Notes: generated from the letters alone by a model not told the origin. A DNA stretch of 33,314 nucleotides from an uncultured Mucispirillum sp. (GCA_944324495.1 CALUWN010000020.1:1-33314), one strand, 5' to 3'. Shown: positions 1 to 8,796, counted from the stretch's first letter. Program-made: numbers and translations.

Positions 1-17
1 TCGCATTCGCTTATAAT
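1..17 (+). repeat. 17-bp repeat, left copy
   Basis: TCGCATTCGCTTATAAT is repeated exactly at 33130-33146 in the same orientation. In both places it is followed within about 35-80 bases by A7TGGGGGTGAAGCA. This suggests the window opens inside the right-hand part of the repeat element seen at 32571-33227. It has no coding potential. Confidence 0.75.
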
Positions 18-48
18 GGCTTATGAGTATGTGAATAGTTTTCTTTTA

Positions 49-93
49 CTGCTTCACCCTCATTTTTTAATAAAAAAAATGGGGGTGAAGCAG
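49..93. repeat. long hairpin repeat (GCTTCACCC family)
   Basis: An inverted repeat with 21-base arms (49-69 and 73-93). The outer part reads CTGCTTCACCC on the left and GGGTGAAGCAG on the right, then T-rich and A-rich inner parts, with one mismatch (a G-U pair in RNA) and a loop of a few bases. The same arms recur at 32582-32600 and, inverted, at 33209-33227. It may act as a transcription terminator for a gene to the left, but its recurrence marks it as a dispersed palindromic repeat. Confidence 0.8.
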
Positions 94-105
94 ACTGATA
101 AATTC

Positions 106-133
106 TTGACTTATTTTGTGAAAGTGATATATT
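106..133 (+). promoter_or_regulatory. sigma-70-type promoter for the lipoprotein/barrel genes
   Basis: TTGACT (106-111) and TATATT (128-133) are separated by 16 bases, about 60 bases before the ATG at 194. The dprA promoter at 26789-26816 has almost the same hexamers and the same spacing, which strengthens both calls. Confidence 0.7.
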
Positions 134-193
134 AGTGTCACATTTTGACATTATTTAGAATATAATATTATAAAAATTTTTATGGAGAATAAT

Positions 194-868
194 ATGAAAA
201 AAATATTACCATTAATTATGTCTTTTATTTTGATTATTTTTATTAGTGGCTGTGGCGAAAGTATGTTTGCAGCAGGAGGTAATGACCAATCACCTGAAGC
301 TAAGGAAAGCATAGTACTAAAAGCATTTATGGACAAAGACTATGATAAAATATTAAGCCTGTATTCTAATAATTATAGTACTTTTTCTAATGAAGATGCT
401 TATAATTATGTTTCTGCCTTATTAGGTAAAGGTGGGTTTGACATACTAAATGGCATTGACTATTTTCTTGGCAGTAATCAAGGCAACACAGATGATATGT
501 ATAGTATGTTTTATACACTTATTGGTATAAATAATAATACAGATAATTCTCAACATTTAATAGATAACGCAAAACGTTTTTTTGATGAAGCTGCACTTGT
601 ATGTAACACAGTAAGTTGTATAAGACAAGACGGTCAATTTACTTATAACGATGATGGTACTACATCGTGCTCCGTTAAAGCAACAGACAGCACTATAAAT
701 TCAGTAGATAATAATACAGCATTTGTATGTTCATTGTCTGGTGGGTTTGGTACTGTTACAAATGTTTCAAATACTGTTAAAACCTTAGCAGAGAAAGCAG
801 GTTTAAATATAGATGGTATAGATTTAACATCACAAGCAGGTTTGTCAAAAGTAATAAATCAATTTTAA
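194..868 (+). CDS. predicted lipoprotein, apparently truncated by an in-frame TAA
   Basis: No family is recognised. The start at 194 is chosen because GGAG (184-187) lies six bases before it; the in-frame ATG at 182 overlaps that ribosome site. The first 20 residues are a lipoprotein signal: two lysines, a hydrophobic run, then I-S-G-C with Cys20 as the expected lipid-modified residue. The rest is soluble and rich in Asn and Asp, with a stretch (about 30-60) resembling the small NTF2/DUF4878-type folds of other lipoproteins, though weakly. The reading frame stops at TAA 866-868 but continues open in the same frame to 1109-1111, so this is probably the front of a once longer protein of about 305 residues. 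It lies upstream of two outer-membrane barrel genes and may share their promoter. Confidence 0.7.
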   Translation: MKKILPLIMSFILIIFISGCGESMFAAGGNDQSPEAKESIVLKAFMDKDYDKILSLYSNNYSTFSNEDAYNYVSALLGKGGFDILNGIDYFLGSNQGNTDDMYSMFYTLIGINNNTDNSQHLIDNAKRFFDEAALVCNTVSCIRQDGQFTYNDDGTTSCSVKATDSTINSVDNNTAFVCSLSGGFGTVTNVSNTVKTLAEKAGLNIDGIDLTSQAGLSKVINQF

Positions 869-1111
869 ACAAGTGACAAAAAGCTTGAAGACACTATAAA
901 AGAATTAAATGATGAAGATATAAAAGATTTAGCTAATACACTTAATAATTTAAACAGCAATATATCTAACTTGGAAAGCATAGTAGGAAATGTATCAGAA
1001 GTTGACAAGTTATTTGAAGATTTTGCTACAGATACTGGTGATTTTACAACAACATCTGTTAAAAGTGGATTAAATAAGTATTTAACAGGTATTGGTGGAA
1101 CTCAAAATTAA
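869..1111 (+). pseudogene. in-frame continuation of the lipoprotein gene after the TAA
   Basis: Eighty codons in exactly the same frame as the gene at 194-868 follow its stop without interruption and end at TAA 1109-1111, just before the ribosome site of the next gene. The translation is polar and helix-like (LEDTIKELNDEDIKDL, then repeated Asn/Leu/Ser heptad-like runs) and matches the upstream part in composition. It has no start codon or ribosome site of its own, so it could only be translated by readthrough. A single base change (for example AAA or CAA to TAA at 866) would explain it. A sequencing error cannot be excluded. Confidence 0.7.
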
Positions 1112-1129
1112 TAATGGAGAAAATGTTTT

Positions 1130-2257
1130 ATGAATATGAAAAATATATATAAACTTATTTTTATTGGTCTTTTTATAATTATACCTGTTTATTCAAGCTA
1201 TGCACAGAATGTATCTATGGAATATCCAAGAGTAATGTCATCTGTTAGAGCAATGGGTATGGGTAATGCTTTTTTTGGTGTAAGTGATGATAAATGGGCA
1301 GCTTTTTATAACCCTGCAGGGCTTGCACGAAATAAAATGCACTGGCAGCTTGATTTAGTACCTGTAGCAGTTGGAATAAACAATAATATACTTAATTCTG
1401 GAATGGATTTTTTAAACGGTGGCTTTAATTCAAATAATATGGCTAATACAATAGGCAATGTATTAGGTACATATAATAATATTGCACCAGTTAATTCGTA
1501 TATAGCTTTTACATATAAAAACTGGTCTTTTGGTTTTTTTGCTAATGCAAATGTTAATCTTTTAACATACAATAACATTAACCCTACTGTTGCTGCAAAA
1601 GTAAAAGCTGATACTGGAGCAGTATTTACATATGCACATTCGTTTTTAGAAGATAAGTCATTACATTTTGGTGTATCTATTTATGGGCTTGCTAGAATAG
1701 GCTATCAAGGAATGTATAATGTTGTAGATTCTACAAATATTGATACAAATGCTATGATACAAGATGCATTAAACAATACTGGCTGGGGTGTATTTTTCAG
1801 TGCTGGTGTAATGTATGAACTGCCTTGGCTTAGAAAAGTTTTAAACCCTCGTGTAGGTTTATCATTAAATGATGTTGGCTTTCAGACTATGAAGTCATAT
1901 AACAGGATAGACCCTTCATTAAATTTAAGCTTTGCCATATCACCTAACTGGAAATTTATATCTTCAAATATTGTAATAGATTTTAATGATATTTTATTTA
2001 CAAATGGAAATGACCAGTCTTTTGGTAAAAGAGTAAATATTGGTGCAGAAATAGGCTTTTGGAACAGGTTGTTTTTAAGAACTGGTTTCCACCAAGGTTA
2101 CTGGACTGCTGGTGCTGGTTTTGATATATGGTTATTAAGGTTTAATTATGCTTATTATACTGAAGAACTTGGTGCATATGCTGGGCATATTCCTGATGAA
2201 AGGCACGTTATTGAGCTTGTCCTTGGCTGGGATAAAATGCAGAAAAATAAAAATTAG
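1130..2257 (+). CDS. outer-membrane beta-barrel protein, PorV/UPF0164/FadL-like
   Basis: A 375-residue exported protein. Residues 1-26 are a Sec signal peptide ending near Y-A-Q. The mature N-terminus carries the pattern RAMGMGNAFFGVSDD followed by NPAGLA, typical of the PorV/PorQ, UPF0164 and TraF-like barrel families distantly related to FadL. The remainder alternates short amphipathic strands rich in Phe, Tyr, Trp and Gly with turns, as expected of a barrel. GGAG at 1116-1119 lies ten bases before ATG 1130; ATG 1136 is a possible alternative. The substrate is unknown. It follows the lipoprotein gene and precedes a second barrel gene, so the three form an envelope cluster. Confidence 0.7.
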   Translation: MNMKNIYKLIFIGLFIIIPVYSSYAQNVSMEYPRVMSSVRAMGMGNAFFGVSDDKWAAFYNPAGLARNKMHWQLDLVPVAVGINNNILNSGMDFLNGGFNSNNMANTIGNVLGTYNNIAPVNSYIAFTYKNWSFGFFANANVNLLTYNNINPTVAAKVKADTGAVFTYAHSFLEDKSLHFGVSIYGLARIGYQGMYNVVDSTNIDTNAMIQDALNNTGWGVFFSAGVMYELPWLRKVLNPRVGLSLNDVGFQTMKSYNRIDPSLNLSFAISPNWKFISSNIVIDFNDILFTNGNDQSFGKRVNIGAEIGFWNRLFLRTGFHQGYWTAGAGFDIWLLRFNYAYYTEELGAYAGHIPDERHVIELVLGWDKMQKNKN

Positions 2258-2285
2258 TTGAATAAATGGTATTGAGGTTAGAAAA

Positions 2286-2924
2286 ATGAAAAAACTTATA
2301 TTAACATTATTATTTACCATGGTAGCAGCTATTAGTTATGCTCAAAGTAATTCAGAAAATAATAAGTCTGGCAGTAATATAGATAAACGAGAATGGATAA
2401 ATAAAGAATATAAAAACAAATTTAAATACCCAATAACAGCAGGTATTTCAGTTTTTTATGATGCAGCATATGCTAAATCAAATATTAATACTTATAATAA
2501 ATTTCACCATGGCGGTGGTGCAGCATTAACATCTAAATTAAGCTTTTCTAAATATTTAGCATTTGGCCTTGATTTATCGCTTGCAGGTACTACTAAAACA
2601 TTAAATAATAATACAAAATCAAACTTTACTTCATTTGCCATAGCTCCATCATTGATTTTCCAAAGGGAAACAGAAAGAAATCAGGCAGGGCTTGTGCCAT
2701 GGGGTGGTGTTGGTGTATTAATTACTGCTAATAACTATGATGTAACAAATACCACAAATGGTGGATTTGGTTTTACATTTAATGTGGGTTTAAGGTATAA
2801 CTTTAAAGAAAACTTCTATACTGGCGGCAGGGTTGACTATTTAGTTTCCCCTATAGTAGATTCTGTCCATAAAGGTGCTTTACAGACTATTAGAGTTGGT
2901 GTTGAAGCAGGCTACAGATTTTAA
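2286..2924 (+). CDS. small outer-membrane beta-barrel protein
   Basis: A 212-residue exported protein with a clear signal peptide (residues 1-20, ending S-Y-A-Q). The mature part has a short Lys/Asn-rich lead and then about eight predicted amphipathic strands, ending in an aromatic C-terminal Phe (GYRF), the usual recognition signal for the Bam assembly machinery. This resembles OmpA/OmpW-type eight-stranded barrels (outer membrane protein beta-barrel domain), but no specific family can be named. GAGG lies eight bases before the ATG. It starts 28 bases after the preceding barrel gene and is followed by a hairpin, so it is probably the last gene of the transcript. Confidence 0.65.
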   Translation: MKKLILTLLFTMVAAISYAQSNSENNKSGSNIDKREWINKEYKNKFKYPITAGISVFYDAAYAKSNINTYNKFHHGGGAALTSKLSFSKYLAFGLDLSLAGTTKTLNNNTKSNFTSFAIAPSLIFQRETERNQAGLVPWGGVGVLITANNYDVTNTTNGGFGFTFNVGLRYNFKENFYTGGRVDYLVSPIVDSVHKGALQTIRVGVEAGYRF

Positions 2925-2953
2925 GAATACTTTAATATACTACTATAAAATAT

Positions 2954-2980
2954 TTAGGCTCTGCAATTTACAGAGCCTAA
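2954..2980. terminator. hairpin after the barrel genes
   Basis: TTAGGCTCTG (2954-2963) and CAGAGCCTAA (2971-2980) form a perfect ten-base stem with a seven-base loop, 30 bases beyond the barrel stop. The T-run after it is poor on the plus strand; on the minus strand AATATTTTAT follows. It is likely a terminator, perhaps working in both directions between convergent genes. Confidence 0.6.
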
Positions 2981-3051
2981 GTGTTATATGAGAATTATTT
3001 AAATAATAAAACAGATTATTTGATTACTTAAAATCTAAAAAAGATGACTTT

Positions 3052-3093
3052 ATAAGCACTTTATCTTACTTTTATATAAGATAAAGTGCTTAT
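3052..3093. terminator. 17-bp hairpin after hisD
   Basis: ATAAGCACTTTATCTTA (3052-3068) is perfectly complementary to 3077-3093, with an eight-base loop. It begins just three bases after the hisD stop codon on the minus strand. The stem is long and AT-rich with a modest T-rich tail, which fits a terminator for the hisD operon. Confidence 0.65.
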
Positions 3094-3096
3094 ATT

Positions 3097-4365
3097 TTAT
3101 ATTCTCACTTTTATGCTGTTTGCATGCCCCTGCAGGCTTTCATTTTCTGCCATTGTGATAATATCATCACTTTCTGCCTGTAAAGCTGCTTTATTATAGT
3201 AAATAATACTTGAGCGTTTAAAAAAATCGTATGTGCCAAGGGGAGAGAAAAACCTTGCACTGCCACCTGTTGGAAGCACGTGGTTTGGTCCTGCATAATA
3301 GTCCCCTGCAGCTTCTGGTGAATTTTCACCTACAAATATTGCTCCCGCATGGCGAATTTTACCAATATGGCTTAAAGCATCATCAATATATAATTCTAAA
3401 TGCTCTGGGGCAATACTATTTGCCACTTCACATGCTTCATCTAAATTATCAACCAAAATAATGGCAGAGTGTTTTTCCAGTGATACTTTTGCAATATCCT
3501 TTTTAGGAAGTTTTTCAAGCTGAGTATATACTTGACTTTCTATTTTTTCTGCCAGCTCTTTATTCCATGTAATAGTAACAGCAGAAGCCAGCTCATCATG
3601 TTCACATTGAGCAAGCATATCAGCTGCCACATATTCTGACCTAGCATTATCTCCTGCTATGATTAATATTTCACTTGGCCCTGCTATCATATCAATATCG
3701 CAGGCACCAAAAACAAGTTTTTTAGCCATTGCCACATAAATATTGCCGGGACCAGTTATTTTATCAACCTTTTTAACACTTTCTGTGCCGTATGCTAAAG
3801 CTGCTATTGCCTGAGCACCGCCTATTTTATATATCTCTTTAATACCGCAAATATCAGCAGCAACTAAAACAGCACTGTTTATTGCTCCACCTGTTGCAGG
3901 GCTTGCCATATATATATCTTTAACTCCAGCTGCAACAGCAGGAAGAGCGTTCATTAAAACAGAAGAAAAATAAGCAGCCTTACCACCGGGCACATATATG
4001 CCTGCACTATCAAGTGGTGTTATTTTCTGCCCCAGCATTGCCCCCATTTCTGTTTCATAAAGCCATGTTTTTTCCATCTGCATTTTATGAAATGATAATA
4101 TGTTTTCCTTTGCTTTTTTTATAGCATCAATAAGTTTTTCATCAGTATTTTTATAGGCTTCTTCTATTTCCTGCCTGCTGACTTTTATATTATCCTTATT
4201 AATATCAAATTTATCAAACTTTTTAGTATATTCAAAAAGGGCAGCATCGCCATTTTTTATAACATTATTAATAATATCTGATGCTGTCTGCAAATAGTTG
4301 CCCTCCATGAGAGCACCTCTGTTTTTAATATCCTGTAGTTTTTTATCACTTTTGCTAATTATCAT
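3097..4365 (-). CDS. hisD: histidinol dehydrogenase
   Basis: Catalyses the last two oxidations of histidine synthesis, histidinol to histidine, using two NAD+ per turn in the cytoplasm. The 422-residue length is normal. Family motifs are present: TGPGNIYVA near 205-212, AGPSEILI near 228, AQCEHDE (Gln253 and His256, zinc ligands), PEHLEL with catalytic Glu321 and His322, GDYYAGPNHVLPTGG (zinc ligand Asp355) and QGHA (zinc ligand His414). All key residues are intact. No other his gene is nearby. The start codon overlaps the stop of the upstream GGDEF gene by four bases (ATGA), so the two are probably translated together. A strong hairpin follows the stop. Confidence 0.95.
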   Translation of the reverse strand: MIISKSDKKLQDIKNRGALMEGNYLQTASDIINNVIKNGDAALFEYTKKFDKFDINKDNIKVSRQEIEEAYKNTDEKLIDAIKKAKENILSFHKMQMEKTWLYETEMGAMLGQKITPLDSAGIYVPGGKAAYFSSVLMNALPAVAAGVKDIYMASPATGGAINSAVLVAADICGIKEIYKIGGAQAIAALAYGTESVKKVDKITGPGNIYVAMAKKLVFGACDIDMIAGPSEILIIAGDNARSEYVAADMLAQCEHDELASAVTITWNKELAEKIESQVYTQLEKLPKKDIAKVSLEKHSAIILVDNLDEACEVANSIAPEHLELYIDDALSHIGKIRHAGAIFVGENSPEAAGDYYAGPNHVLPTGGSARFFSPLGTYDFFKRSSIIYYNKAALQAESDDIITMAENESLQGHANSIKVRI

Positions 4366-5444
4366 TCATCTATCCCCATTACTTTACTTTCAAGAGATAA
4401 TCCGTTTTCTCTTTTTATCATATTTTTAGCCTTATAAAGCCTGTCATCAGCAAGGCGAACAATATCTTCAAATGAATTAAATTCACCTTCTTTTACAATA
4501 ACAGCTCCGGCACAAAAACCAAATTTAATATTAAAATCTTCAATAAATGTGGTTTCTTCCACTGCTTTTATAAGGTTATCTATTAATGTATTTAATTCTT
4601 TTTTATCAGTAGTTTCTGTAAATAAATAAAACTCATCACCACCAAATCTGCCTAATATATCGTAATCGCCTATACAGTTTCGCATATTACGTGCAATAAG
4701 TTTTAATATCTCATCACCTGCTAAATGCCCCAGCTCGTCATTAATATATTTATAATTATTTAAGTCAAACATAAAAAATGTAAAACTTCTGCCGTTTTCC
4801 TTATATTCTCTAAATGAATTATTACCTGTTAAATCAAATATAAATTTATTTGGCAGCCCTGTTAAATAATCAGTATTTGCCTGCATTTCAAGTAAAAATG
4901 CATTATCTAATTTTTTTAATGCAATAGAAGCAATTAATGCAAATTCTTCCACAAAATCAAAATTATATTCTTTTGTAAACCTGTTTTTATCACTGGAGTA
5001 AAATCCAAGAGCCGCTACTATCCGCCCGTTATCTGTTATTGGCACAAGTACATAGGAATAATCACTATCATGTGGCATTAACTGAAAATCTTTATGTATT
5101 ACAGATTTATCTGTACCAGATCGAACATCATCATCTAAAAATGTATAAGAAAATGCTTCATTATTTACAATCTGCACCCTTGAGCCTTTTGATTCAAAAT
5201 TTTGAGCTACAGCCAAAGCATCTTTTCTAATAAATAATACAGCACGTTCAATATCAAATATTTCTTCAATATATTTTATTGGTTTATTACTTATTTCATC
5301 AAGATTATCACTTAAAAGCATAGAAAACTGTATAACTTTAAAGCCGTTATGTTTTGCTTCGTTTTCTTTTACACGCATCACCATGCTTTCAAGTTCGTTT
5401 TTAAGGTCATAATTTTCTTTTAACAGGTTGCTAATGTTTGACAT
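4362..5444 (-). CDS. diguanylate cyclase with N-terminal DUF484-like GAF sensor
   Basis: Predicted to make cyclic di-GMP from two GTP. The 360-residue protein has a short coiled coil (about 5-30), a GAF-like region resembling DUF484 (about 30-180), then a GGDEF domain (about 190-355) with TDYLTGLPNK, DLNNYKYINDELGHLAGDE and an intact GGDEF active site at 268-272. The usual inhibitory I-site RxxD is GDYD here (Arg replaced by Gly259), so product inhibition may be weak. There are no membrane segments, so the sensor is cytoplasmic. The start is the ATG at 5444 because GGAG lies seven bases upstream; a longer reading from TTG 5456 would overlap that site. It lies 19 bases after polA and overlaps hisD. 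Confidence 0.85.
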   Translation of the reverse strand: MSNISNLLKENYDLKNELESMVMRVKENEAKHNGFKVIQFSMLLSDNLDEISNKPIKYIEEIFDIERAVLFIRKDALAVAQNFESKGSRVQIVNNEAFSYTFLDDDVRSGTDKSVIHKDFQLMPHDSDYSYVLVPITDNGRIVAALGFYSSDKNRFTKEYNFDFVEEFALIASIALKKLDNAFLLEMQANTDYLTGLPNKFIFDLTGNNSFREYKENGRSFTFFMFDLNNYKYINDELGHLAGDEILKLIARNMRNCIGDYDILGRFGGDEFYLFTETTDKKELNTLIDNLIKAVEETTFIEDFNIKFGFCAGAVIVKEGEFNSFEDIVRLADDRLYKAKNMIKRENGLSLESKVMGIDE

Positions 5445-5463
5445 TTTCTGCTCCAACTAAAAA

Positions 5464-7851
5464 TTATAACTGCCCCCAGTTATCGCCTTTTTCTCCGTTT
5501 ACTACTAAAGGTACAGAAAGTTCAACAACACTTTCCATAATATTTTTAACTTCTTCCATAAACTTATCTACTACGCTTTCTTCCACTTCAAAAATAAGTT
5601 CATCATGTATCTGTAAAATAGATTTTGCATTTATATTATTATCATTAATATATTTATGGCAGGCTATCATAGCAAGTTTTATAATATCTGCTGCACTGCC
5701 CTGTATTGGTGCATTAATTGCCATACGCTCTGCTCTCATTCTTAGGTTTGCGTTTCTGCTGTTTATATCTTGAATAAAACGTTTTCTTCCTAAGATAGTA
5801 CTGCAAAACCCATGCTCTTTTGTTTGGTTTATAATGCTTTCAATAAATTCTTTTACTTTTGGATAAAGTGCAAAATAACCGTCTATAAAATTCTGTGCCT
5901 CTTTCCTTGTTACTTTTGTATCTCGGGAAAGCCCAAAAGCAGAAAGCCCATATAATATACCAAAATTTACAGCCTTAGCTATACGCCTAATCTCTGGGCT
6001 AACCTGCTTGATAGATGATAAATGGAAAATTTTTAAAGCCGTTAATGAGTGGATATCATCGTTATTATTAAATGCTTTTAATAAGTTTTCATCTTGGGAC
6101 ATATGGGCTAATATGCGTAATTCTATTTGAGAATAGTCAAAAGATACAAGTTTATAGCCTGCTTTTGCTTTAAATGCCCCACGCAGAATTTCGCCATATT
6201 CACCTTTTTGCGGAATATTCTGCATATTAGGGTTTATGGATGAAAGCCTGCCTGTAGCTGTTCCTGTCTGCTTAAATTCTGTATGTATTCTTTTATCTTC
6301 TTTTACAAACTCTAATAAATTTAAAGTATATGTGGATAAAAGCTTATTAAGTTCCCTGTATTTTAAAACAAGGGATAAAAACTTCTCATGTTCTGGGTAT
6401 GTTATAAGCAAATCTTTTAAAGTTTCTTCATCCGTTGAATAGCCACTTTTATTTTTCTTTGCTCCTTTTAAAGCAAGTTTTTCATAAAGATAAGCTGCCA
6501 TTTGTTTTGGTGAGTTCGGGTTTATATTCTCCCCTGCTATAGAGCATATCTGACTAAGTATTGTTTCCACATGGTTTTTTAATACATCAGCTGTATGCCT
6601 GATTTCATTTTCATCTATTAATATACCAGCCTGCTCCATATCTGCTAGTATATATATAACAGGAAGTTCTATATTATAGTATAAATCAAGCAGATTATTC
6701 TGCTGTAATTTTTCTTTTATATCCTTTGTTTTTTCAACCACTTTTGATAAAAATACCCCTGCTTCCTCATCTTTTAAAGGTTTTATACCCCCTATGTCTG
6801 GGTTTAAAAGATAATCTGCAATTAAAATATCAAGTGGCATATCTTTTATTTTTATATTATTTTTTATTAATGATTTTACATCGTAATAATATAATGTTTC
6901 TTCATTATTATATTCATAATAGTTTTTTTCATCTGCTGTATATATTTTTTCATTGTAATAAACTACAACTTTAGGGTTTGATACAGCTTTATAATCTAAA
7001 GCAGTTTGTTTGGCTTCCACATTTAATGATGATAAATGTTTATTTAATTTATAAAGCTCATAATAATATTTTAATTTTTCTTCATCTCGCTCAATATGGG
7101 TGCATGTCATATCATCAATGAAAAAAAGCTCCACTAATTTCCTGCTTAAATAAGCATCCTGCCTGCCCTGCTCTATTTTTTCCTTTGTTTTGCCTTTTAG
7201 TTTATCAGTATTTTCAAAAATATTATCTAAAGTTTTATATTCATCAAGCAGTGTTTTAGCTGTTTTTGGCCCAATACCTGCAATACCCGGTATATTATCA
7301 GAGCTGTCCCCCATAAGTGCAAGCATATCAGGTATGCTTTCAGGGTAAAGCCCAAATTTTTCATATACTTTTTCTCTATCTATTACTTCATCTTTTTGAT
7401 AATCATAAATCTGCACTTTATCATTTACAAGCTGATGTAAGTCTTTATCTTTTGTAACTATCCACACTGTATTTTTAAGAGTTTTAGATAATGTATTTAT
7501 AACATCATCTGCTTCATAGCCTTCCACCACATATATTTTATAGCCAGTATATGGTAAAATCTCTTTTAATATATTTTGCTGTACTATTAAATCTTCAGGC
7601 ATAGCAAGTCGTGTTGCCTTATATTCAGAATACATTTCATGGCGGCGGTTTTTGCCTTTTGCATCAAAGACAATAATAATATCATCTACATTTGGGTTAT
7701 TTTTAAGTTTTTCTAAAACTGATAAAAATACATGGATAACCCCAGTTGGTACACCATTAGCAGTCAATGGGGGTACATTATAAAAAGCTCTGTATATTAC
7801 GGAGTTACCGTCTATTAAGACGGTAACTTTATTATTATTTATTTCTGACAT
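5464..7851 (-). CDS. polA: DNA polymerase I lacking an active proofreading domain
   Basis: Fills gaps in repair and removes Okazaki primers. The N-terminal 5'-3' nuclease (about 1-290) shows DGNSVIYRAF, YEADD, KDKDLHQLV and GDSSDNIPGIAGIGPKTA. The polymerase domain (about 390-795) has motif A (DYSQIELR), motif B (RRIAKAVNFGILYG) and motif C (QIHDELIFE). The intervening 3'-5' exonuclease region is short and degenerate: I find no DxE motif and little else of the metal site. At 795 residues it is shorter than the E. coli enzyme (928), much like Taq-type enzymes, so it probably cannot proofread. The ATG lies three bases after the ilvE stop with no strong ribosome site, suggesting translational coupling. 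Confidence 0.95.
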   Translation of the reverse strand: MSEINNNKVTVLIDGNSVIYRAFYNVPPLTANGVPTGVIHVFLSVLEKLKNNPNVDDIIIVFDAKGKNRRHEMYSEYKATRLAMPEDLIVQQNILKEILPYTGYKIYVVEGYEADDVINTLSKTLKNTVWIVTKDKDLHQLVNDKVQIYDYQKDEVIDREKVYEKFGLYPESIPDMLALMGDSSDNIPGIAGIGPKTAKTLLDEYKTLDNIFENTDKLKGKTKEKIEQGRQDAYLSRKLVELFFIDDMTCTHIERDEEKLKYYYELYKLNKHLSSLNVEAKQTALDYKAVSNPKVVVYYNEKIYTADEKNYYEYNNEETLYYYDVKSLIKNNIKIKDMPLDILIADYLLNPDIGGIKPLKDEEAGVFLSKVVEKTKDIKEKLQQNNLLDLYYNIELPVIYILADMEQAGILIDENEIRHTADVLKNHVETILSQICSIAGENINPNSPKQMAAYLYEKLALKGAKKNKSGYSTDEETLKDLLITYPEHEKFLSLVLKYRELNKLLSTYTLNLLEFVKEDKRIHTEFKQTGTATGRLSSINPNMQNIPQKGEYGEILRGAFKAKAGYKLVSFDYSQIELRILAHMSQDENLLKAFNNNDDIHSLTALKIFHLSSIKQVSPEIRRIAKAVNFGILYGLSAFGLSRDTKVTRKEAQNFIDGYFALYPKVKEFIESIINQTKEHGFCSTILGRKRFIQDINSRNANLRMRAERMAINAPIQGSAADIIKLAMIACHKYINDNNINAKSILQIHDELIFEVEESVVDKFMEEVKNIMESVVELSVPLVVNGEKGDNWGQL

Positions 7852-7854
7852 ATA

Positions 7855-8781
7855 TTATTTTACAGGGTATAACCAGTTGCTGTATTTTTGGTTTTTACCT
7901 TTTACCACATCAAAAAATGCTGCTTGAATTTTTTGAGTGATTTCACCACGGCTGCCGCTGCCTATAATTCTGCCATCAAGCTCTCTAATAGGTGTAACTT
8001 CTGCTGCTGTACCTGTGAAAAACGCTTCATCTGCTAAATAAAAATCATCTTTTGTAAACCTTTGTTCAATAACTTCATAGCCTAAATCAGAAGCAAGGTG
8101 CATAACTGCATCACGAGTGATACCTCTTAAAATAGAAGTCATAGGAGTAGTGATGATTTTACCATTTTTAACAATAAATACGTTTTCGCCACTGCCTTCA
8201 GCCACATAGCCTTCAGTATCTAAAAATAAAGCCTCATCATATCCGCCTAAAATAGCTTCCCTTTTAGCAAGTACACTTGCCACATAGTTACCGCAGGTTT
8301 TAGAGCGTGTAGCTGTAGAATTAACATGAAATCTGTTAAAAGAAGAAGTGCAAACTTTAATACCTTTTGCCATACCTTCTTCACCAAGATAAGCACCCCA
8401 GTTCCAAGCTGCAATAGCTGTTTCAACTGGGTATTTTTCATCAATTTTAATACCTAAACCGCCGTCACCTAAATAGATAATAGGGCGGATATAACATTCT
8501 TCTAAATTGTTTGCTTTAATAGTTTCAACAGTTGCTTTGCATAATTCATCAATAGAATAGCCGGGGTTAATCATAAATATACGAGCTGAATCTAAAAGCC
8601 TTTGCATATGTTCTTTTAAACGGAAAACAATAGAGCCATTATCTGTTTTGTAACAGCGAATTCCTTCAAAAACGCCTACACCATAATGGAGTGTGTGGGT
8701 TAAAACTGAAACATTTGCATTTTCTTTGGCAACTAATTTGCCATTCATCCAAATTTTACTATCATTACTAACTGCTGACAT
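7855..8781 (-). CDS. ilvE: branched-chain amino acid aminotransferase
   Basis: A fold-type IV PLP enzyme that exchanges amino groups between glutamate and the 2-oxo acids of leucine, isoleucine and valine. The 308-residue length is typical. Visible motifs are GVFEGIRCY near 36-44, the PLP lysine Lys161 in RSKTCGNYVAS, GYVAEGSGENVF, LRGITRD and FFTGTAAEVTPI. The pattern fits IlvE better than D-amino acid transaminase or aminodeoxychorismate lyase, but substrate choice is inferred from the family. AAGGAG lies seven bases before the ATG. It sits between gpsA (15 bases upstream) and polA (3 bases downstream) in one transcript. Confidence 0.92.
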   Translation of the reverse strand: MSAVSNDSKIWMNGKLVAKENANVSVLTHTLHYGVGVFEGIRCYKTDNGSIVFRLKEHMQRLLDSARIFMINPGYSIDELCKATVETIKANNLEECYIRPIIYLGDGGLGIKIDEKYPVETAIAAWNWGAYLGEEGMAKGIKVCTSSFNRFHVNSTATRSKTCGNYVASVLAKREAILGGYDEALFLDTEGYVAEGSGENVFIVKNGKIITTPMTSILRGITRDAVMHLASDLGYEVIEQRFTKDDFYLADEAFFTGTAAEVTPIRELDGRIIGSGSRGEITQKIQAAFFDVVKGKNQKYSNWLYPVK

Positions 8782-8796
8782 AGTCTTCTCCTTATA

